A DNA stretch of 64,000 nucleotides from Cladorhizidae sp. MBARI D1340-BT2 (taxonomy: Eukaryota > Porifera > Demospongiae > Poecilosclerida > Cladorhizidae), in the NCBI GenBank assembly GCA_028752905.1, contig JAQNBH010000004.1, positions 36,877,765 through 36,941,764 on the forward strand, in the 5' to 3' direction. The position numbers and the translations under genes were made by a program. Below the pieces are notes generated by a model. It searched no databases. It saw nothing but the letters and a program-made list of their open reading frames with translations, and was not told the origin of the DNA. This document shows, one piece after another, positions 11,961 to 24,980 of this stretch (position 1 is its first letter; each line of letters begins with the position of its first letter).

Positions 11961-12736
11961 GGAGGTGGACAGTGGCATTTTTTTTAAAACTTGTGTTACC
12001 ACTTTATAGCTCCGTAGATTCTATAAACTTCATGGTATGGACTTGATATATATAGCTCAAAAGATAGGTATCTCTGTGTGCTCTCTTTTGATACTAAAAT
12101 ATTTTTCATAAGTATATATAACTATATCCAAGTTACTAGACCTAAAGTGGAGGGAACTTCAAAACCTGAATGCCTGAATTGGCCGCATAAATATCTCCAG
12201 ATTGCAAAGTGCTAAAGATTTGAAATTAGTACCAGTGGCTAGAGGGAGCCCTACTCTATTCAATGAGTGTTTTCATTAGGCGCTAAAACGTAAGGGTGTG
12301 GTCAAGCGCGTTGGTGGAAAATGAGTTTAATGGATTATTAATGAAATTCATTTTCCACCTGCGCCCTTGACCACGTACTTACATTTTAGCGCCTAATGAA
12401 AACACTCATTGAATAGAGTAGAGCCTCCTCTAGCCACTGGTGCTAATTTCAACTCTCTAGCACTTGGCAATCTGGAGATAGTTATGCGGCCAATTCAGTT
12501 TTTGCGGTTCCCTCCACTTGTAGCTCCTGTAACTTGGCTATAGTTATACTTACGAAAAATATTTTAGTATCAACAGAGAGCACAAAGAGAGAACTATGTT
12601 TTGAGTTGATATCAAGTCCATACCATAAAGTTTACGGAATCTATGGAGTTATAAAGTGGTAACCACAAGGGGGGAAAAGGGGTAAAATACATGTGGGTCA
12701 CACTCCCCCCCCCAAAAAAATGCAACTGTCCCTCCT
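11961..12736. mobile_element. Long foldback element family, copy B
   Basis: Outer ends are AGGAGGTGGACAGTGGCATT and, inverted, AATGCAACTGTCCCTCCTT. Within them a second, longer inverted repeat of about 330 bp per arm starts CTTGTGTTACCACTTTATAG and ends ATAAAGTGGTAACCACAAG. The arms meet near 12330 at a short AT-rich loop flanked by GAAAATGAGTTTAATGG and GAAATTCATTTTCCACC. The whole unit could fold into one hairpin. It has no coding capacity. Confidence 0.82.
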
Positions 12737-14139
12737 TAAGGTTAATTTCTACATCATATGAGAGAGCACCTGTGGTGTTCAAAATGTGTCCATTGATGTC
12801 ACATTTCTTTCAGTAATTTTTATTGAAGTTTAAACTTGAGATCAGTAAAAAAAAATTATTGCATATATATCTTTATGCAATGTTTTATAACGCCACTTTA
12901 CCTTCCAGAACATTTTCAGCAGATCATATCAACAACAGACTCAGTTATGATTATTGTCTCATGGACTTGTGAGATTAAGGTCCCTTCCTTGGTGCATGTA
13001 ACTTTGGGAAGGTCATATCTAAACCTACAATATTAAAGCCAAAAGAAATGAAAGCATGCAGATAGAACTATTGCAAAACACTAAAATAAATATAAAAGAA
13101 AGTGCACAGATAGCACTAAATAAGAGAGTAAGTACACAGATATAAATATAAAAGAAAGTATACAGATAGAGCTATTTTAAAACACTAAAATAAAAAAGCG
13201 TACACAGATAGAGCTAATTTAAAACTCTAAATATGAAAAATAAAGTACTGAAATACAGTTATTTAAATAAAAAGAGTCGTAGAAAGAGCTATTAAAAAAA
13301 AAGTACTCAGATGTGCTATATTTAAATACTAAATAAAAAGATAGTACAGAGATAGAGCTATTTAAAACAATAAATAAAAAGAGTACACAAATAGAACTAT
13401 TTTAAAGTATAAATTAAATATAAAAGGAAGTACTGAGATAGAGCTATTAAATAAAAAGAGTACATAGATAGATCTATCTAAACATGAAAGAAAATACTCA
13501 GATAAGGCTATTTAAAAATACTAAATATAAAGAAAGTACAGAGATAGAGCTATTTAAAACACTAAATAAAAAGAGTACACACAGTATTAATATAAATATA
13601 AAATAAACTACAGAGATCTAAAAGACGAAAATAAAAAAGAGTGCTCAGATAGAGCTATTTAAAAAATCCAAAAATGAAAGAATGTACTGAAATAGAGTTA
13701 TTTAAAAAAATACTACATAAAGATAGTACACAGATAGAGCTATTAAAAAACAACTAAATATGAGAGAAAGTTCTGTTATTTTTAAATACTAAGGGTAAAG
13801 AAAGTATAGAGGTAGAGCTATTTATAAAAAGAGCACACAAATAGAGCTATTTTAAAGTATTAATATAGATATAAAAGAAAGTACAGAGATAGAGCTATTT
13901 AAGGGGTGACAAAACCATTTTAGTAGTAAAGTATTTAAATACTTTAAAATCACCTTCTCAATTATCAACTTCAAATTTTATTCATTCGACGTTTCGACTA
14001 GATGCTCTAGTCTTCATCAGGAATAATGAGACGCTAAGGCTCACGTGAGCCTCTTATATACCGGTAGCTAGCTATCCACCACGTGCCAGTATACACAGGC
14101 CTAGCACGTGCACCGGATGTAAGTAATAATGAAATTAAA

Positions 14140-14434
<295 letters not shown>

Positions 14435-14514
14435 TACATATTAAATGAGCAAAAATAAAAATGTACATAAATAATAAACAATAAATAAAACAACAATTAA
14501 ATATATAATATTAA

Positions 14515-14806
<292 letters not shown>

Positions 14807-15197
14807 GTAGTCTGGTTTTATATATATATATATATTTTTATATATTTTTTGTGTTATTATTATTATTTTATTATAGTTTTATTATAGTTTTATTATAGTT
14901 TTATTATAGTTCTATTATAGTTTTATTATAGTTTATTATAGTTTTATTTATTTATTATTAAAAAATAAAAATAATTTTTTTTTACATCCAGTGCATGTGC
15001 TAGGCGCGTGTACTCGCACGTGGTGGATAGCTAGCTACTGTATATAACAGGATCACATGAGCCTTAGCGTCTCATTATTGAGGACTAGAGCATCTAGGTA
15101 AAATGTCGAGTGAATAAAATTTGAAGTTGATTATTGAGAGAAGTTGATTATCGAGAAGGTGATTTTAATGTTATTATGTCAACTGAGAGTTCATTGA

Positions 15198-15823
15198 GTG
15201 TTTAAAAACTTGTGGTTACCACTTTGTAGCTCCATGGATTCTGCAAACTTCATGGTATGGACTTGTTATATATCTCAAAAGATGGCCTCTCTGTGTGCTC
15301 TCTTTTGATACTAAAACATTTTTCATAAGTATAACAATAGCCAAGTTACTGGAGCTAAAGTGGTGGTATCTCAAAACTTGAATGCCTGAGTAAGGAACAT
15401 TTGGCCAAGCGCTAGAGAGCTGAAATTAGCACCAGTGGCTAGAGGAAGCCCTACTCGATGCAATGGAGTGTTTCATTAAGCACTAAAACTCGAGTATGTG
15501 GTCAAGCCCGTGGTTGGAAAAAGAATTTTATTTTCCAACCAGGCGCTTGACCACGTACTCGAGTTTTAACGAAACACTACGTTGCATCGAGTAGGGCTTC
15601 CTCTAGCCACTAGTGGCTCTCTATATAGCACTTTGGCAATTTGGAGGAAAACGTGTTCCGAACTCAGGCATTCAGGTTTTGAGGTACCCCCACTTTAGCT
15701 CCAGTAACTTGGCTATAGTTATACCTATGAAAAATGTTTTAGAATCAAGAGAGCACATAGAGAGACCAAGTCCATACCATGAATTTTGCAGAATCTATGG
15801 AGCTATAAAGTGGTAACCACAAG
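15198..15823. mobile_element. Long foldback element family, copy C core
   Basis: It begins AAAAACTTGTGGTTACCACT and ends AAGTGGTAACCACAAG. The arms share GGTATGGACTTG, CTCTCTTTTGATACTAAAA and CTCGAGTATGTGGTCAAG and meet near 15525. About 300 bp per arm. Same family as 11961-12736, 20262-20912 and 23126-23635. Confidence 0.82.
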
Positions 15824-16127
15824 TTTTTTAAATACTTTACTACTAAAATGGTTTTGTCGCCCCTTAAAACACAAAATATAAAGAGTACACAAATAAAGCA
15901 ATTTTAAAGTAATATAAAAGAAAGTACAGAGATAGAGCTATTTAAAACTCCTAAATAAAAAGAGTACACAGACAGAGCCATTTTTTTTTAAATACGAAAG
16001 AAAGTACTCAGATAGGTTATTTAAAAACACTACATATAAAAAAAAGTAGAGATAAAAGCTATTTTAAAACACTAATATAAATATAAAACAAGTACAGAGA
16101 TAGAGCTATTTTAAATATAAAGATATA

Positions 16128-17025
16128 GTTGACCCACGCATATATAAACGGATTGTAACCCACCCATAGTTCGGCTATGTAGAACGTTCGGCTATGCAAA
16201 AATTTAAAACTCATGAATGTAATTAAAATACTTGATAATCGCTGATATGATTTCTATTCGTAGGGCCTTGGGATGCAAGGAGCTTACTCCCTGGTTCTCC
16301 AAGAAGCATCTGTGTCCTTAGGAGCTAGCTGCCATGCTGTCTTACACACATACATACATATATTTAATTTTCAAATTATGTATTGTGAATTGTTGATCAC
16401 AACTAGGTTCTGTATATACACTACTAAAATAAATTGTTTGTTTCAGGTTGTCTCTTCGTGCATGCCAGAGGTCTCACTCCTTTAAGGACCATCAGTAATG
16501 TCTGAGAGGATTCAGCTTGCAATACTTGGTGGTCTGTCTTATCAGAAGCCAGGTTACATAGCTAGAAAATTGTGGTGCTTCTGATTCTTGTTCATATAAC
16601 CTTTCATGGAAATCTGCTGCCTTCTCTCTAAGAAATGGTCTACTGAATGGAATTACTTCCTCCCTTTTCTGAATGATATAGATCACTTCCAAGCTAGTTG
16701 CCTTTTCAAGGGTGCTTGCAAACTCCAAAATTTGGGTTCATTCCTGTTATCGTTGTCTTTCTAATACCTACTCTTCTGCGAGTCCAGTTCGAGTGGCTTC
16801 TTCAGATTTCTTGTCAAAGATAGATAACTATGACTCAACAGACAAAAACTTACTCTCATCTGTTTACTGGCCTAGCGGACTGATAAGGCTTTCGCCACCA
16901 AATCTCTAGCCCGCCCCACATACACTAATTTTCCTCTGGATGATCATTACCATGTGTTACTATTTGACCGAGTTCAGATAAACAGAGCGTTCGGATAATC
17001 AAGGTTCGGATATGCGAGGGTCTAC
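16128..17025 (-). mobile_element. Tigger/pogo-type transposon, deleted
   Basis: Ends GTTGACCCACGCATAT and, inverted, ATATGCGAGGGTCTAC are imperfect inverted repeats resembling Tigger/pogo termini. TA flanks both sides (16126-16127, 17026-17027). Subterminal copies of TTCGGCTATG and TTCGGATA-type words occur at both ends. The minus strand encodes part of a CENP-B-type DNA-binding domain (16492-16728). The catalytic DDE domain is absent. It is inserted in the minisatellite. Confidence 0.78.
16492..16728 (-). pseudogene. Tigger/pogo transposase DNA-binding domain fragment
   Basis: An open stretch of about 78 codons reads LEKATSLEVIYIIQKREEVI, then PFSRPFLREKAADFHERLYE. This matches the second helix-turn-helix of the CENP-B/Tigger family, where an RExxIPxSGPxLREKA core is typical. 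The frame is open on both sides only briefly, and no downstream DDE domain is found inside the element. Confidence 0.72.
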
Positions 17026-17199
17026 TACACACAGAGAGCGCTATTTTAAAACACTAAATAAAATGAGTACACAGATAGAGCTATTTTAAAATACTAATAT
17101 AAAAGAAGTACAGATATAGAGCTATTTTAAAATACTATTTAATACAGATAGAGCTATTTTAAATATAAAGAAGTATAAATATAAAAGAGAGCACAGAGA

Positions 17200-17330
17200 T
17201 TAAATATGTGTGTGTCTGTGTGTGCATGGGTACATGTGTGTGTGCGTATGTGTGTGTGTGTGTCTGTGTGTGTGTGTCTCCCTGTCTGTGTATGTGTGTG
17301 TTTGCATGCATGCATGTATATGTGTGTGGC
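17200..17330. repeat. TG dinucleotide microsatellite
   Basis: TGTGTG tract with interspersed CTGTG, CATGGG and CATGCATGCATG. Histidine/threonine- or cysteine/valine-rich frames over it are artefacts. Confidence 0.9.
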
Positions 17331-20261
17331 TTATGACTGGGTTGTCTTTGGGAATATGACCACATGTTGGAAACTTGTTCACCCAAGGAAGGTTTTAGAC
17401 ACAGTTTTGGGCCACAAAGCTTTAATGCAGCCCATTGTGGCCAGACTATGTAGAACAGATATACAGGGCAGCACCGAAGTGCAAAGTTGTATTAAGTGGT
17501 AAAGGATCGTCAGTCATTGTTGTTGGGTTGTTGTTTTTAAAAGCAAAATATAAATTGTACTTCTTTCCAGCAGTTATATCCGTCGGTTCTGCTTTTTATA
17601 TTATATTCTAGTTATGCATAGGAGAACTATTATACACTACTCTAGTAACGTCAATGCCTTCTGAGCCTGCAGCATCACTAACTCCTTTTAAACACTGTTT
17701 CTAACTTTATTTCTTCTTGTTGCACACTTCACAAACCAGCAATGCCATACTTGGTTATTGTAAGCTAGTGGAAATGATATACTAGCACATGCCATATGTG
17801 ATTACTATTGTTAACTGGTGCCCTTGTAGGGTTTTGGCTAGAGCCTGACCTGGTCACAGTTGCACAGGAAAATCCTATCAATGAAGCAACAGATATTTTG
17901 GTAGAGGACAGCTACAACCTACAGTACAACTCCAGAGAAACAAATATTGTTATGGAGCAGGCGAGATTGCATGATTGCATCATCGACAACCTTATCTTCC
18001 TGATGACCCTTTCCATGGCACAATCGAGAAATAGAGTATTTGCAGATATGTATTAGAAATTAAGAGTCTTACAGTAAAATGGTCACGAATGGAGTATTAT
18101 ATGCTAGTTAAGTGAGTGTAGGAAAAGAGATACATGTATGTACATAGATATTTGAAGACAAATTCCAAAGTTTCATCCGAGTTTAAAGTACATAATTATA
18201 TCTCGTGTTGTATTAGACTTTGGGAACAAAGCAAGAACCGTAGGTATACCCAAGAAAACTAGATAATGTACCTATTCCAGGTAATGTATTAGTACAAAGC
18301 AAGAACTAAAGGTAAAGCCAGGAAAACTAGAGAATGTATCTATACCAGGTATTATATTAGAATTTGGGAACAGTAGTCTGCAGCAATGACCTTTGCTGAA
18401 ACTAAACGTATTCCAAATATCAATACATATTGGTAAAGACATATTGGTATAAAACGCATAATAATAATAAAAAATTAAAAAATAAATTATTAAAACAATA
18501 CCCTAGGGAAAGGACTCGGGCTGCATGTCGACTCCCTCCATAGAGGGACTCAAAGAGAAATAAGCAACGGTAACTGACCAACGACCCATTCCGACTAGCT
18601 AGGTTCCAAACGTAGTAAGATGGTGAATATTATTGGAAGAGGCCAGCAACCATTCAAGGAAATATACATTATATGTATATGGGAAGTGCGGCAGTGAATT
18701 GATTTGACCACTATTTCAAAATGGCGGATGCTAAAAACATTCACACAAGAAGCTCTGTGGCAGCTTCTTAGTGACCTAAACCAATGATGTCATCCAGTAT
18801 ACCTTGAACCACTAAAAAATGTGAAATTCCACCTTCGATTTTTTCTTTCACCACTTGAAACCCATTCAAAACCATTTTAGTACACTAGGTGTACATCTGT
18901 GAGATAGTTTTAGAATTATATCTAGCAGTTATTTACTGAGCATTAAAACTAGAAGGTACAAAGCAGCCAGCCATTACTGCCTTCCACACCGTTTTGACAG
19001 CCATGCTGCCTCTAGCTCCTATCCACCCTCACCTTGTTCATCACTCTCACTGCTCTCTCCACAGCCATCACTACAGCCACTGTCACTAGAATTACATACA
19101 ATCTCACTAGTACAACGCTCACTGTAACTGTCTACACCATATCTGACATCATTGACAGGCACTTCCTCTCTTACTATAAAACTCTTGGCCATTTTAGGAA
19201 AAAGCAAGAGAATGCAAATACTATGTTAGTTTGTTAGCAGCACAAGCTTTTATAATTTATCTACCTCTCTCTAATGTATACATAGCTCCACTGTCATGGT
19301 GCCATAGTGCTTGTCCTAATCACTATGTGCATGCCACAAATTCTTGAGGCTTTCTGGCATGTCCTGCTCGACCTGTGCACTCCTCAGTCCTGTACGGGTT
19401 AGTTGTCCGAACCTAATTATGGTAGAGTGACTAGTGAATCAGAAATGTTGTCGATGTCGGAAGAACCCCCCCCCCCCCTGACCACATAACAATTGGAAAC
19501 TTCTAGCTGTCTATACTTGATTTCAGCTGTAGGGAAGTGCACATGCAATCAGTAGTTGGAACATGGACTACCAATGTATGTGCTTCCTTCTACTCAAATG
19601 GGCCCGAGCTTCTCTTCCACTGTGTCTACACGTCTTGACCTAATTTGGCATTGCCGACCCTTTTCTTTCAACGAAAAATGCCTACTAAATCTGTTCTGAT
19701 GGAATGCAGATACCAACTGGCTAGATTTGCCAACAACAGAAGGTGCCGATGTCAATATGCGAGGTGACATTATAAATGGAGACGAGAAAAGATGCTCTCT
19801 GTGTGTCGTTATGGCTGCGAGGCAGATCACTCCTACATACCAAGGGAAGAAGGATTTGTTTCTTTAGTTTGTTGAATAGACTGCCTCTAATTTCTAAATC
19901 CTTGGCATCTACTCCATGTGAATTGAAATCATACGGTGCATGTTATGAAGCTTGTGTGCGCCTGCAGAGATGACGTATATGCACTGATTAATCACAAAAT
20001 GCAGCAGTAGAAAGAACTGTACTATTATATACACTGTACTAGTGTTTGCAGGCCCATTTTTCAGACCATTATTCTCCTCCTCTTCCTCCCCATAGAGGAG
20101 GTATAAAGCATAGAGGAAGTATAAAGAGTCAACTACATGAGACTAGCTGCTATGCGAGTATGTCCTACCTTTTAGTAGCATAAACAGAATGGAATATTCG
20201 GCATCTTTTTCATTCTATAAGCAAACACTTCGAGACGTTCACAACATGTGTTCACTCTCAT
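17331..20261. other. Intron 1 stretch with no recognised gene
   Basis: Mostly unique-looking sequence. Small open frames at 17808-18056 (plus) and 19019-19207 (minus, ending in a Ser/Asp/Glu-rich tail) have no recognisable domain. A local duplication of about 90 bp, sharing AAAGCAAGAAC and ATTAGAATTTGGGAACA-like words, occupies 18205-18375. A 10-C run lies at about 19470. Confidence 0.5.
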
Positions 20262-20912
20262 GAAGGGGGGATGCCTCCATTTAAAAAACAACAACTTGGC
20301 CACCACTTTATAGCTCCATAGATTCTGCAAACTCCATGGTATATAGCTCAAAAGATAAGTCTCTCTGTGTGCTCTCTTTTGATACTAAAACATTTTTCAT
20401 AGGTATAACTATAGCCAAGTTACTAGAGCTGAAGTAGGGGTACTTCAAAACCTTGCCTGATTTTGCCACTAGAGATCTAAATTGACACCAGTGGCTAGAG
20501 GACTAAGGTATGCAACAAGTGGTTTCATTAGGCACTAAAACTTAAGTACGTGGTCAAGCGCCTGGTTGAAAAATGAAATTCATTAAAATTCCATAAAATT
20601 CATTTTCCAACCCCACACTTGACCACGTACAAGTTTTAGCGCCTAATGAAACAAGTCGTTGCATACAGTAGTCCTCTAGCCACTGGTGCTAATTAGCACT
20701 TGGCACTCAGGTTTTGAGGTACCCCCACTTTAGCTCCAGTAACTTGGCTATAGTTATACCTATGAAAAATGTTTTAGTATCAAAAGAGAGCACACAGAGA
20801 TCTATCTTTTGAGCTATATATCAAGTCCATACCATGAAGTTCACAGAATCTTTATGAAGTGGTCACCACAAGTTTTTTAACACTTTCTATTAAAATGGGA
20901 TTGTCCCCCTTA
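20262..20912. mobile_element. Long foldback element family, copy D
   Basis: Outer ends are GAAGGGGGGATGCCTCCATT and AATGGGATTGTCCCCCTTA. Inner arms start CACTTTATAGCTCCATAGAT and end ATGAAGTGGTCACCACAAG. The shared CTCTCTTTTGATACTAAAAC word and a TACGTGGTCAAGCG centre are present. The arms meet near 20585. Confidence 0.8.
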
Positions 20913-21826
20913 AAAGCGTATTGAATATGAAATTCGCCCACTGATATACCAACTTCAAATCTGATATTCCAAACCAAATGCACTGTCCAGTAACAGATGA
21001 CATACAAACCCAGTGATAGGGAGCTTTTGCTTTTATGCTATAATGCATGGGAAGAGAGGCATGTGGATACTTCAAACTTGCTTTTTATAGAGAAGGCAAC
21101 AAGGCGAGTACCGCAAGATGGTTTGATATCTTCCTCATAAGGAAAATATTTCACAGCCTCAATCAACCATCCCTCAATATATACTCTGGTGTCCTTCACC
21201 TCATGACTGCGTAGGTCTAATGTATACCTAGACCCAACCATAATTCAGCTTCAGTTATTTTGGAGTTAGGAACTCCAGTTTTACAAGAATATGTGTGTAC
21301 TTGAGGTCTACCTCTGTTCTGTATTAAGTTTAAAGAGTTTGACGGACATCGTTTTTTAATAATTAGGTAAATTGTTCAAGATTCTTTCTAGAAAATCGGA
21401 ATTGATGTATATAGATGATCTTTTTTACCATGACATGCAAAACATTCTGTGATTATAAACTCCCTATGAGAAAATTCTACTTTATTGTGAGTCTGCATGC
21501 ATGGGTGTGTGGTGGGTTCAGTTTGAATAGATGGAGTTTATGCAACTAGGTTTTGCAACACATTTGGAATTCAAGCCGAGGTATACTGTACTTTTTATCA
21601 GTAAATTAAAGCTTTTTGGGGGGATACACAAAAATCAAAAATAATCTCCTCTATCGACAGCAAGGCCACATGCATAAAGGAACGACTCCAACATGTACCA
21701 CCTCCTCTATATCTCATCTCTGACTTTGCATTTATATAATTATGAATTACTTCGTTCTTAGCTCTAGAGAAATAATCATGTAGTGTTGTAGTGTGGTAAT
21801 GTAAGAGGAACATTGCTGACACTCAC
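20913..21826. other. Intron 1 proximal part, no recognised gene
   Basis: Open frames on the minus strand at 20890-21241 show no known domain and no clear splice sites. The right edge, ACTCAC at 21821-21826, is the donor of GPR155-like exon 1. Confidence 0.5.
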
Positions 21827-22187
21827 CTAATGGCAAGCCAAGTGCAAAATCGTTAGACTGAGTAGCAAATATCCCAAATATTCCTGCTCTTCCAATATTG
21901 AATGGTCTTGAGATGATAACTGTGATTAGAGCCACTCCAGCAAAGACAGAAAACTTTGCCATCAGAATTCCACCTAGAAAATGCCAGGAGATGGTTGTTA
22001 TGTCTAGAATGGCCAGATTCTTGAAGAGGAGAGCAGGGAGGGCCAGCTTCCCCACCAGTATTCCGATGCTCCGAGCTTCATTCACCACAATGATCTTAAA
22101 GAATCCAAAAATGTACCCGATGATGATGATTGCAAATGACTGGGCAATAGCAGGGATCAAGTTGCTCGCACTAGGGCTACTAGTCAT
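21827..22187 (-). CDS. GPR155: GPR155-like membrane transporter, exon 1 (N-terminus)
   Basis: First coding exon of a minus-strand gene whose other exons lie at 11662-11825, 7744-7879 and 2703-2847. The ATG at 22187 is the first real ATG in the frame; the open frame upstream begins only with TTG. The exon encodes about 120 residues with several hydrophobic helices and matches the membrane-transport (auxin-efflux/PIN-like, PF03547) domain of GPR155. Recognisable stretches are LVGKLALPALLFKNLAILD and FATQSNDFALGLPLG. It ends with a GTGAGT donor in phase 1. In vertebrates GPR155 (LYCHOS) is a lysosomal membrane protein that senses cholesterol for mTORC1; the same role here is inference. The C-terminal GPCR-like and DEP parts are not in the window, so this could also be a PIN-like-only relative. 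Confidence 0.88.
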
Positions 22188-23125
22188 GACTACAGCTTCT
22201 GCTGACCTTCCTCCCCAACGGAATGCCAACTTATGATGTATCTAGCTAATGTAGCTGGACGGTGTAAATTGCTGACATTAGAATCCTTACTCGAAGGCAA
22301 AGACACTTTAAGAATTAGCGATTCGGTAAAGGGTCTTCTCTCGGGACAAGCTTCATGACCGAAAAGTGAGTTAGGACCCTCACAACTTGTGGGTGTAAAC
22401 CATGCCATACCAATGTCATCATTATGACATCATAGATTTCGTTGATGACTGCACTGTTGCTGGTGCATTCAAGATGGGTAAGGGAATTCGTCTGGTGCGG
22501 TGCAAAAATGATAATAGTTTTTTGTTGTCTTTTAGTACTTAGTGATGGCTCATCTCAAGGCTCAACATAAGGTACTTAAAAAAAAAGTTAACCTCAAATA
22601 CAACTGATCATAACTTTTTGGTTTCTACTCCTATGAACATAATTTTGCTATCAAAAGATAGCCCACTTGTCATGCTTTCAAATGATATGATATCATATAC
22701 TTTCTTTTTGTCCTCCTTCAAGGTAACTCAAAGAAGCAAGCACCATTGAAGAAGATGCCGCCCACTCCCCACCCTTACTAGTATTTTGTATTGGCTTGTA
22801 ATTGCTTCAGTGGCCAGAGCATGCATAGTGCTACAAATTGAATAGTTTAGAATCTTTTAAAAAAATCCACTAGTAATGGCGAGTATATACAAATGTAAAA
22901 TTTGACCAAATTTTAACTTAGATCATCAATAATTTCACAAAAGAGGCAATGATTTTTTTTGAAACCTTTCAATTGGTAGAGTAAAGACAGAGCTACAAAA
23001 TGGTATAAAATGTTAGACATAAAAAAATTATTGGAATGAGTTATTGTGGGCGGGAGGCAAGGAATCAACGTTTTCGACCAAAAAAAGTTATAGCAATGTA
23101 AACATTGAAGTTTGGGTTTCTACTG
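22188..23125. other. Upstream flank of the GPR155-like gene (5' UTR/promoter side)
   Basis: The sequence directly before the ATG on the minus strand is untranslated in any long frame, and Kozak position -3 is G. A TGACATCA-type cAMP-response-like word occurs near 22425-22432 (ATTATGACATCATAG). This is only a consensus match. No TATA box is obvious, and no other gene was recognised. Confidence 0.35.
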
Positions 23126-23635
23126 ACAGGGGAGACAGCTGCATTTTTTTACTTTTTTTTTAACTTGTGGTTATATACAACTTTAGAGCTCTGTAGATTC
23201 GGCAAACTTCATGGTATGGACTTGATATGTAGCTCAAAAGATAGGTGTGCTCTCTTTTGATACTAAAATCAATGCCCTCAATTTTGCACCCGAGCGCTTG
23301 ACCATGTACTAAAATTTTAACGCCTAATGAAAAAGGTCATTGCATGCTCTAGGGCTTCCTCTAGCCACTCATACCAATTTCAAATTTTTTGCACTTAGTT
23401 ATTCTGGATGGGGACTTTGGGATGCAGGTTTTTGAGGTCCCTCCACTTTAGGGTCTAGTAACTTGCCTATATTTATCCTATGAAATATATTATAGTATTA
23501 AAAGAGAGCACACAGAGAGACCTATCTTTTGAGCTATATATCAAGTCCATACCATGAAATTTACAGAATCTACGGAACTCTAAAGTGGTAACCACAAGAA
23601 AAAAATAATAATTTAATGCCATTGTCCCCCCTGTT
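23126..23635. mobile_element. Long foldback element family, copy E
   Basis: Outer ends are ACAGGGGAGACAGCTGCATT and AATGCCATTGTCCCCCCTGT. Inner arms start AACTTGTGGTTATATACAAC and end CTAAAGTGGTAACCACAAG. The left inner arm is shortened compared with copies B-D. Confidence 0.78.
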
Positions 23636-23821
23636 CAGGTAAGGCTTCTTGATCGCCTTCCCGGGTGGATTGTGTGTGCAAAAGCCACTGTAAGTCCAGA
23701 ATAGAGCATCCAAATCTTCTGTAACTTGGAATCCACCTTTCCAGTATGTTGAAGCATAGTTGGGCGAGATAAAAAATAAATTAAAAAAATATAAATCTGA
23801 CCCATAGCACCTGTCACGACA

Positions 23822-23990
23822 AATTTGTTCCCCCCATATTTGGTTCCACCTGGAACTTTTTCTTTAAAAAATATGTTCCCCCTGGAACTTTTTACTTGAA
23901 AAATATGTTCCCCCTGGAACTTTTTACTTGAAAAAAAAGTTCCCTCTTGAAAAATAAAGACCCCCTTTTATATTTCTCTTGAAAGACCCC
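23822..23990. repeat. Short tandem repeat with GTTCCCCCTGGAACTTTTT units
   Basis: Four units of about 38 bp, each containing TATGTTCCCCCTGGAACTTT and an A-rich spacer, followed by two related GAAAGACCCCCTTT units. GTTCCCCCTGGAAC is itself nearly palindromic. No coding potential. Confidence 0.75.
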
Positions 23991-24067
23991 CTTTATATTG
24001 CTCAACAAGATAATATTACATGCAGCAGCTGCAATATCAGACAGCTAAGTTATATATACGTTAAATA

Positions 24068-24980
24068 TCAATTGCCATCAACCTCTGGCATCCTGCATGT
24101 ACAATATACTTCCACATCTTCAATGTCTTGATCTTCATCTATAATCCTCTGCTCCACAAAGTAGGGATTATACAACTTGAACAAAGCCACTAGCTTCCAT
24201 TGCCTGATTGGGTACAGTAACACAGCCAATGTGATACCACTCATTACATTTATTTCACTGCACCATATCGATGCCATCAACCTGGCATTCTGCCACAACT
24301 TCACTCGTGATCTTCATCTGTAATCCTCTGCTCCACAAAGTAGGGAACATTTCCATTTCCCCCTGGACCAGATAGTGGTATAAATGCTTCCGCATTTTCC
24401 TTTGGTCATACATATAACTACCTGGGTTAATACCATTCGCCAATGCTGTTGCAAATGCCAGAGAAAACAGTCCACAATCACATCCTCCTGACTGCTTTTG
24501 AACGTCAACAAAGTTCAACTTAATGACCTTGCCAGGGCTGCTATCTGTCTTTTCACCACAGAAGAAACACTTTCATATGCACTGTCATAAATAAAGATTT
24601 CATTCGTTTTAGCTCCAATAGTGCTGATTGTTAGCCAGTGGTTGTGGCCATTATGTAGGACCTGGATGAATTCATCTGACTCTATGTTAAAAGAATATGT
24701 CAAGCCAAGACAGGTGTCCTGGAAGCCATTTCCACAGGATAGTCATTTAGCTTCTCCTCTGCATCACAAGTGCTAGATGTATTGATAATTTCGCTAAGCG
24801 ACCGAACATTGCCTCAAATGGTGAGAACCTGGATGATTCTTGCATAGCACTATTGTAACCATAAACAATCTCCTGAAGTTTGTGATCCCAACTCGCACGA
24901 TTCTGCTGGGTGAAATTACATTTATCAATGTTCTCATCCAGTCCATTGGATTGAGGATGGTAGGCTGTTGAGACATTTCA
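24068..24980 (-). pseudogene. Ginger-like transposon remnant: integrase, C48 protease, PHD-like tail
   Basis: Read on the minus strand in several frames. First comes the C-terminal half of a retroviral-type integrase at about 24790-24980: YHPQSNGLDEN, WDHKLQEIVYGYNSAMQ and SRFSPFEAMFGRLA, including the catalytic Glu. Next is a Ulp1/SENP-like (C48) cysteine protease at 24255-24703, with its His in GHNHWLTIS, Asp in IYDSAYES and Cys in QSGGCDCGLFSLAFA. The tail at 24068-24330 has CRMPEVDG words, duplicated and resembling a degraded PHD finger. Integrase plus Ulp1 protease plus PHD finger is a combination known in Ginger-type cut-and-paste transposons. Frameshifts between the blocks show it is dead. 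The integrase start is replaced by a fibrinogen-like gene fragment at about 24980. Confidence 0.72.

Noticed and set aside
17206..17502. Frame with a VCVC start followed by YDWVVFGNM, considered as a membrane-protein exon
   Set aside because: The first half is a TG microsatellite, and the second half has no clear splice sites or convincing family match.
17808..18056. 82-codon plus-strand frame in intron 1
   Set aside because: No recognisable domain, no splice context and no paralogue in the window.
19019..19207. Minus-strand frame MAKSFIVREEVPVNDV with an acidic Ser-rich tail, considered as a transposase N-terminus
   Set aside because: It stops after about 60 codons, nothing downstream resembles a transposase, and no terminal repeats were found.
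22420..22440. TGACATCA word considered as a regulatory site of the GPR155-like gene
   Set aside because: A single short consensus match with no transcription start evidence; mentioned only in the flank entry.
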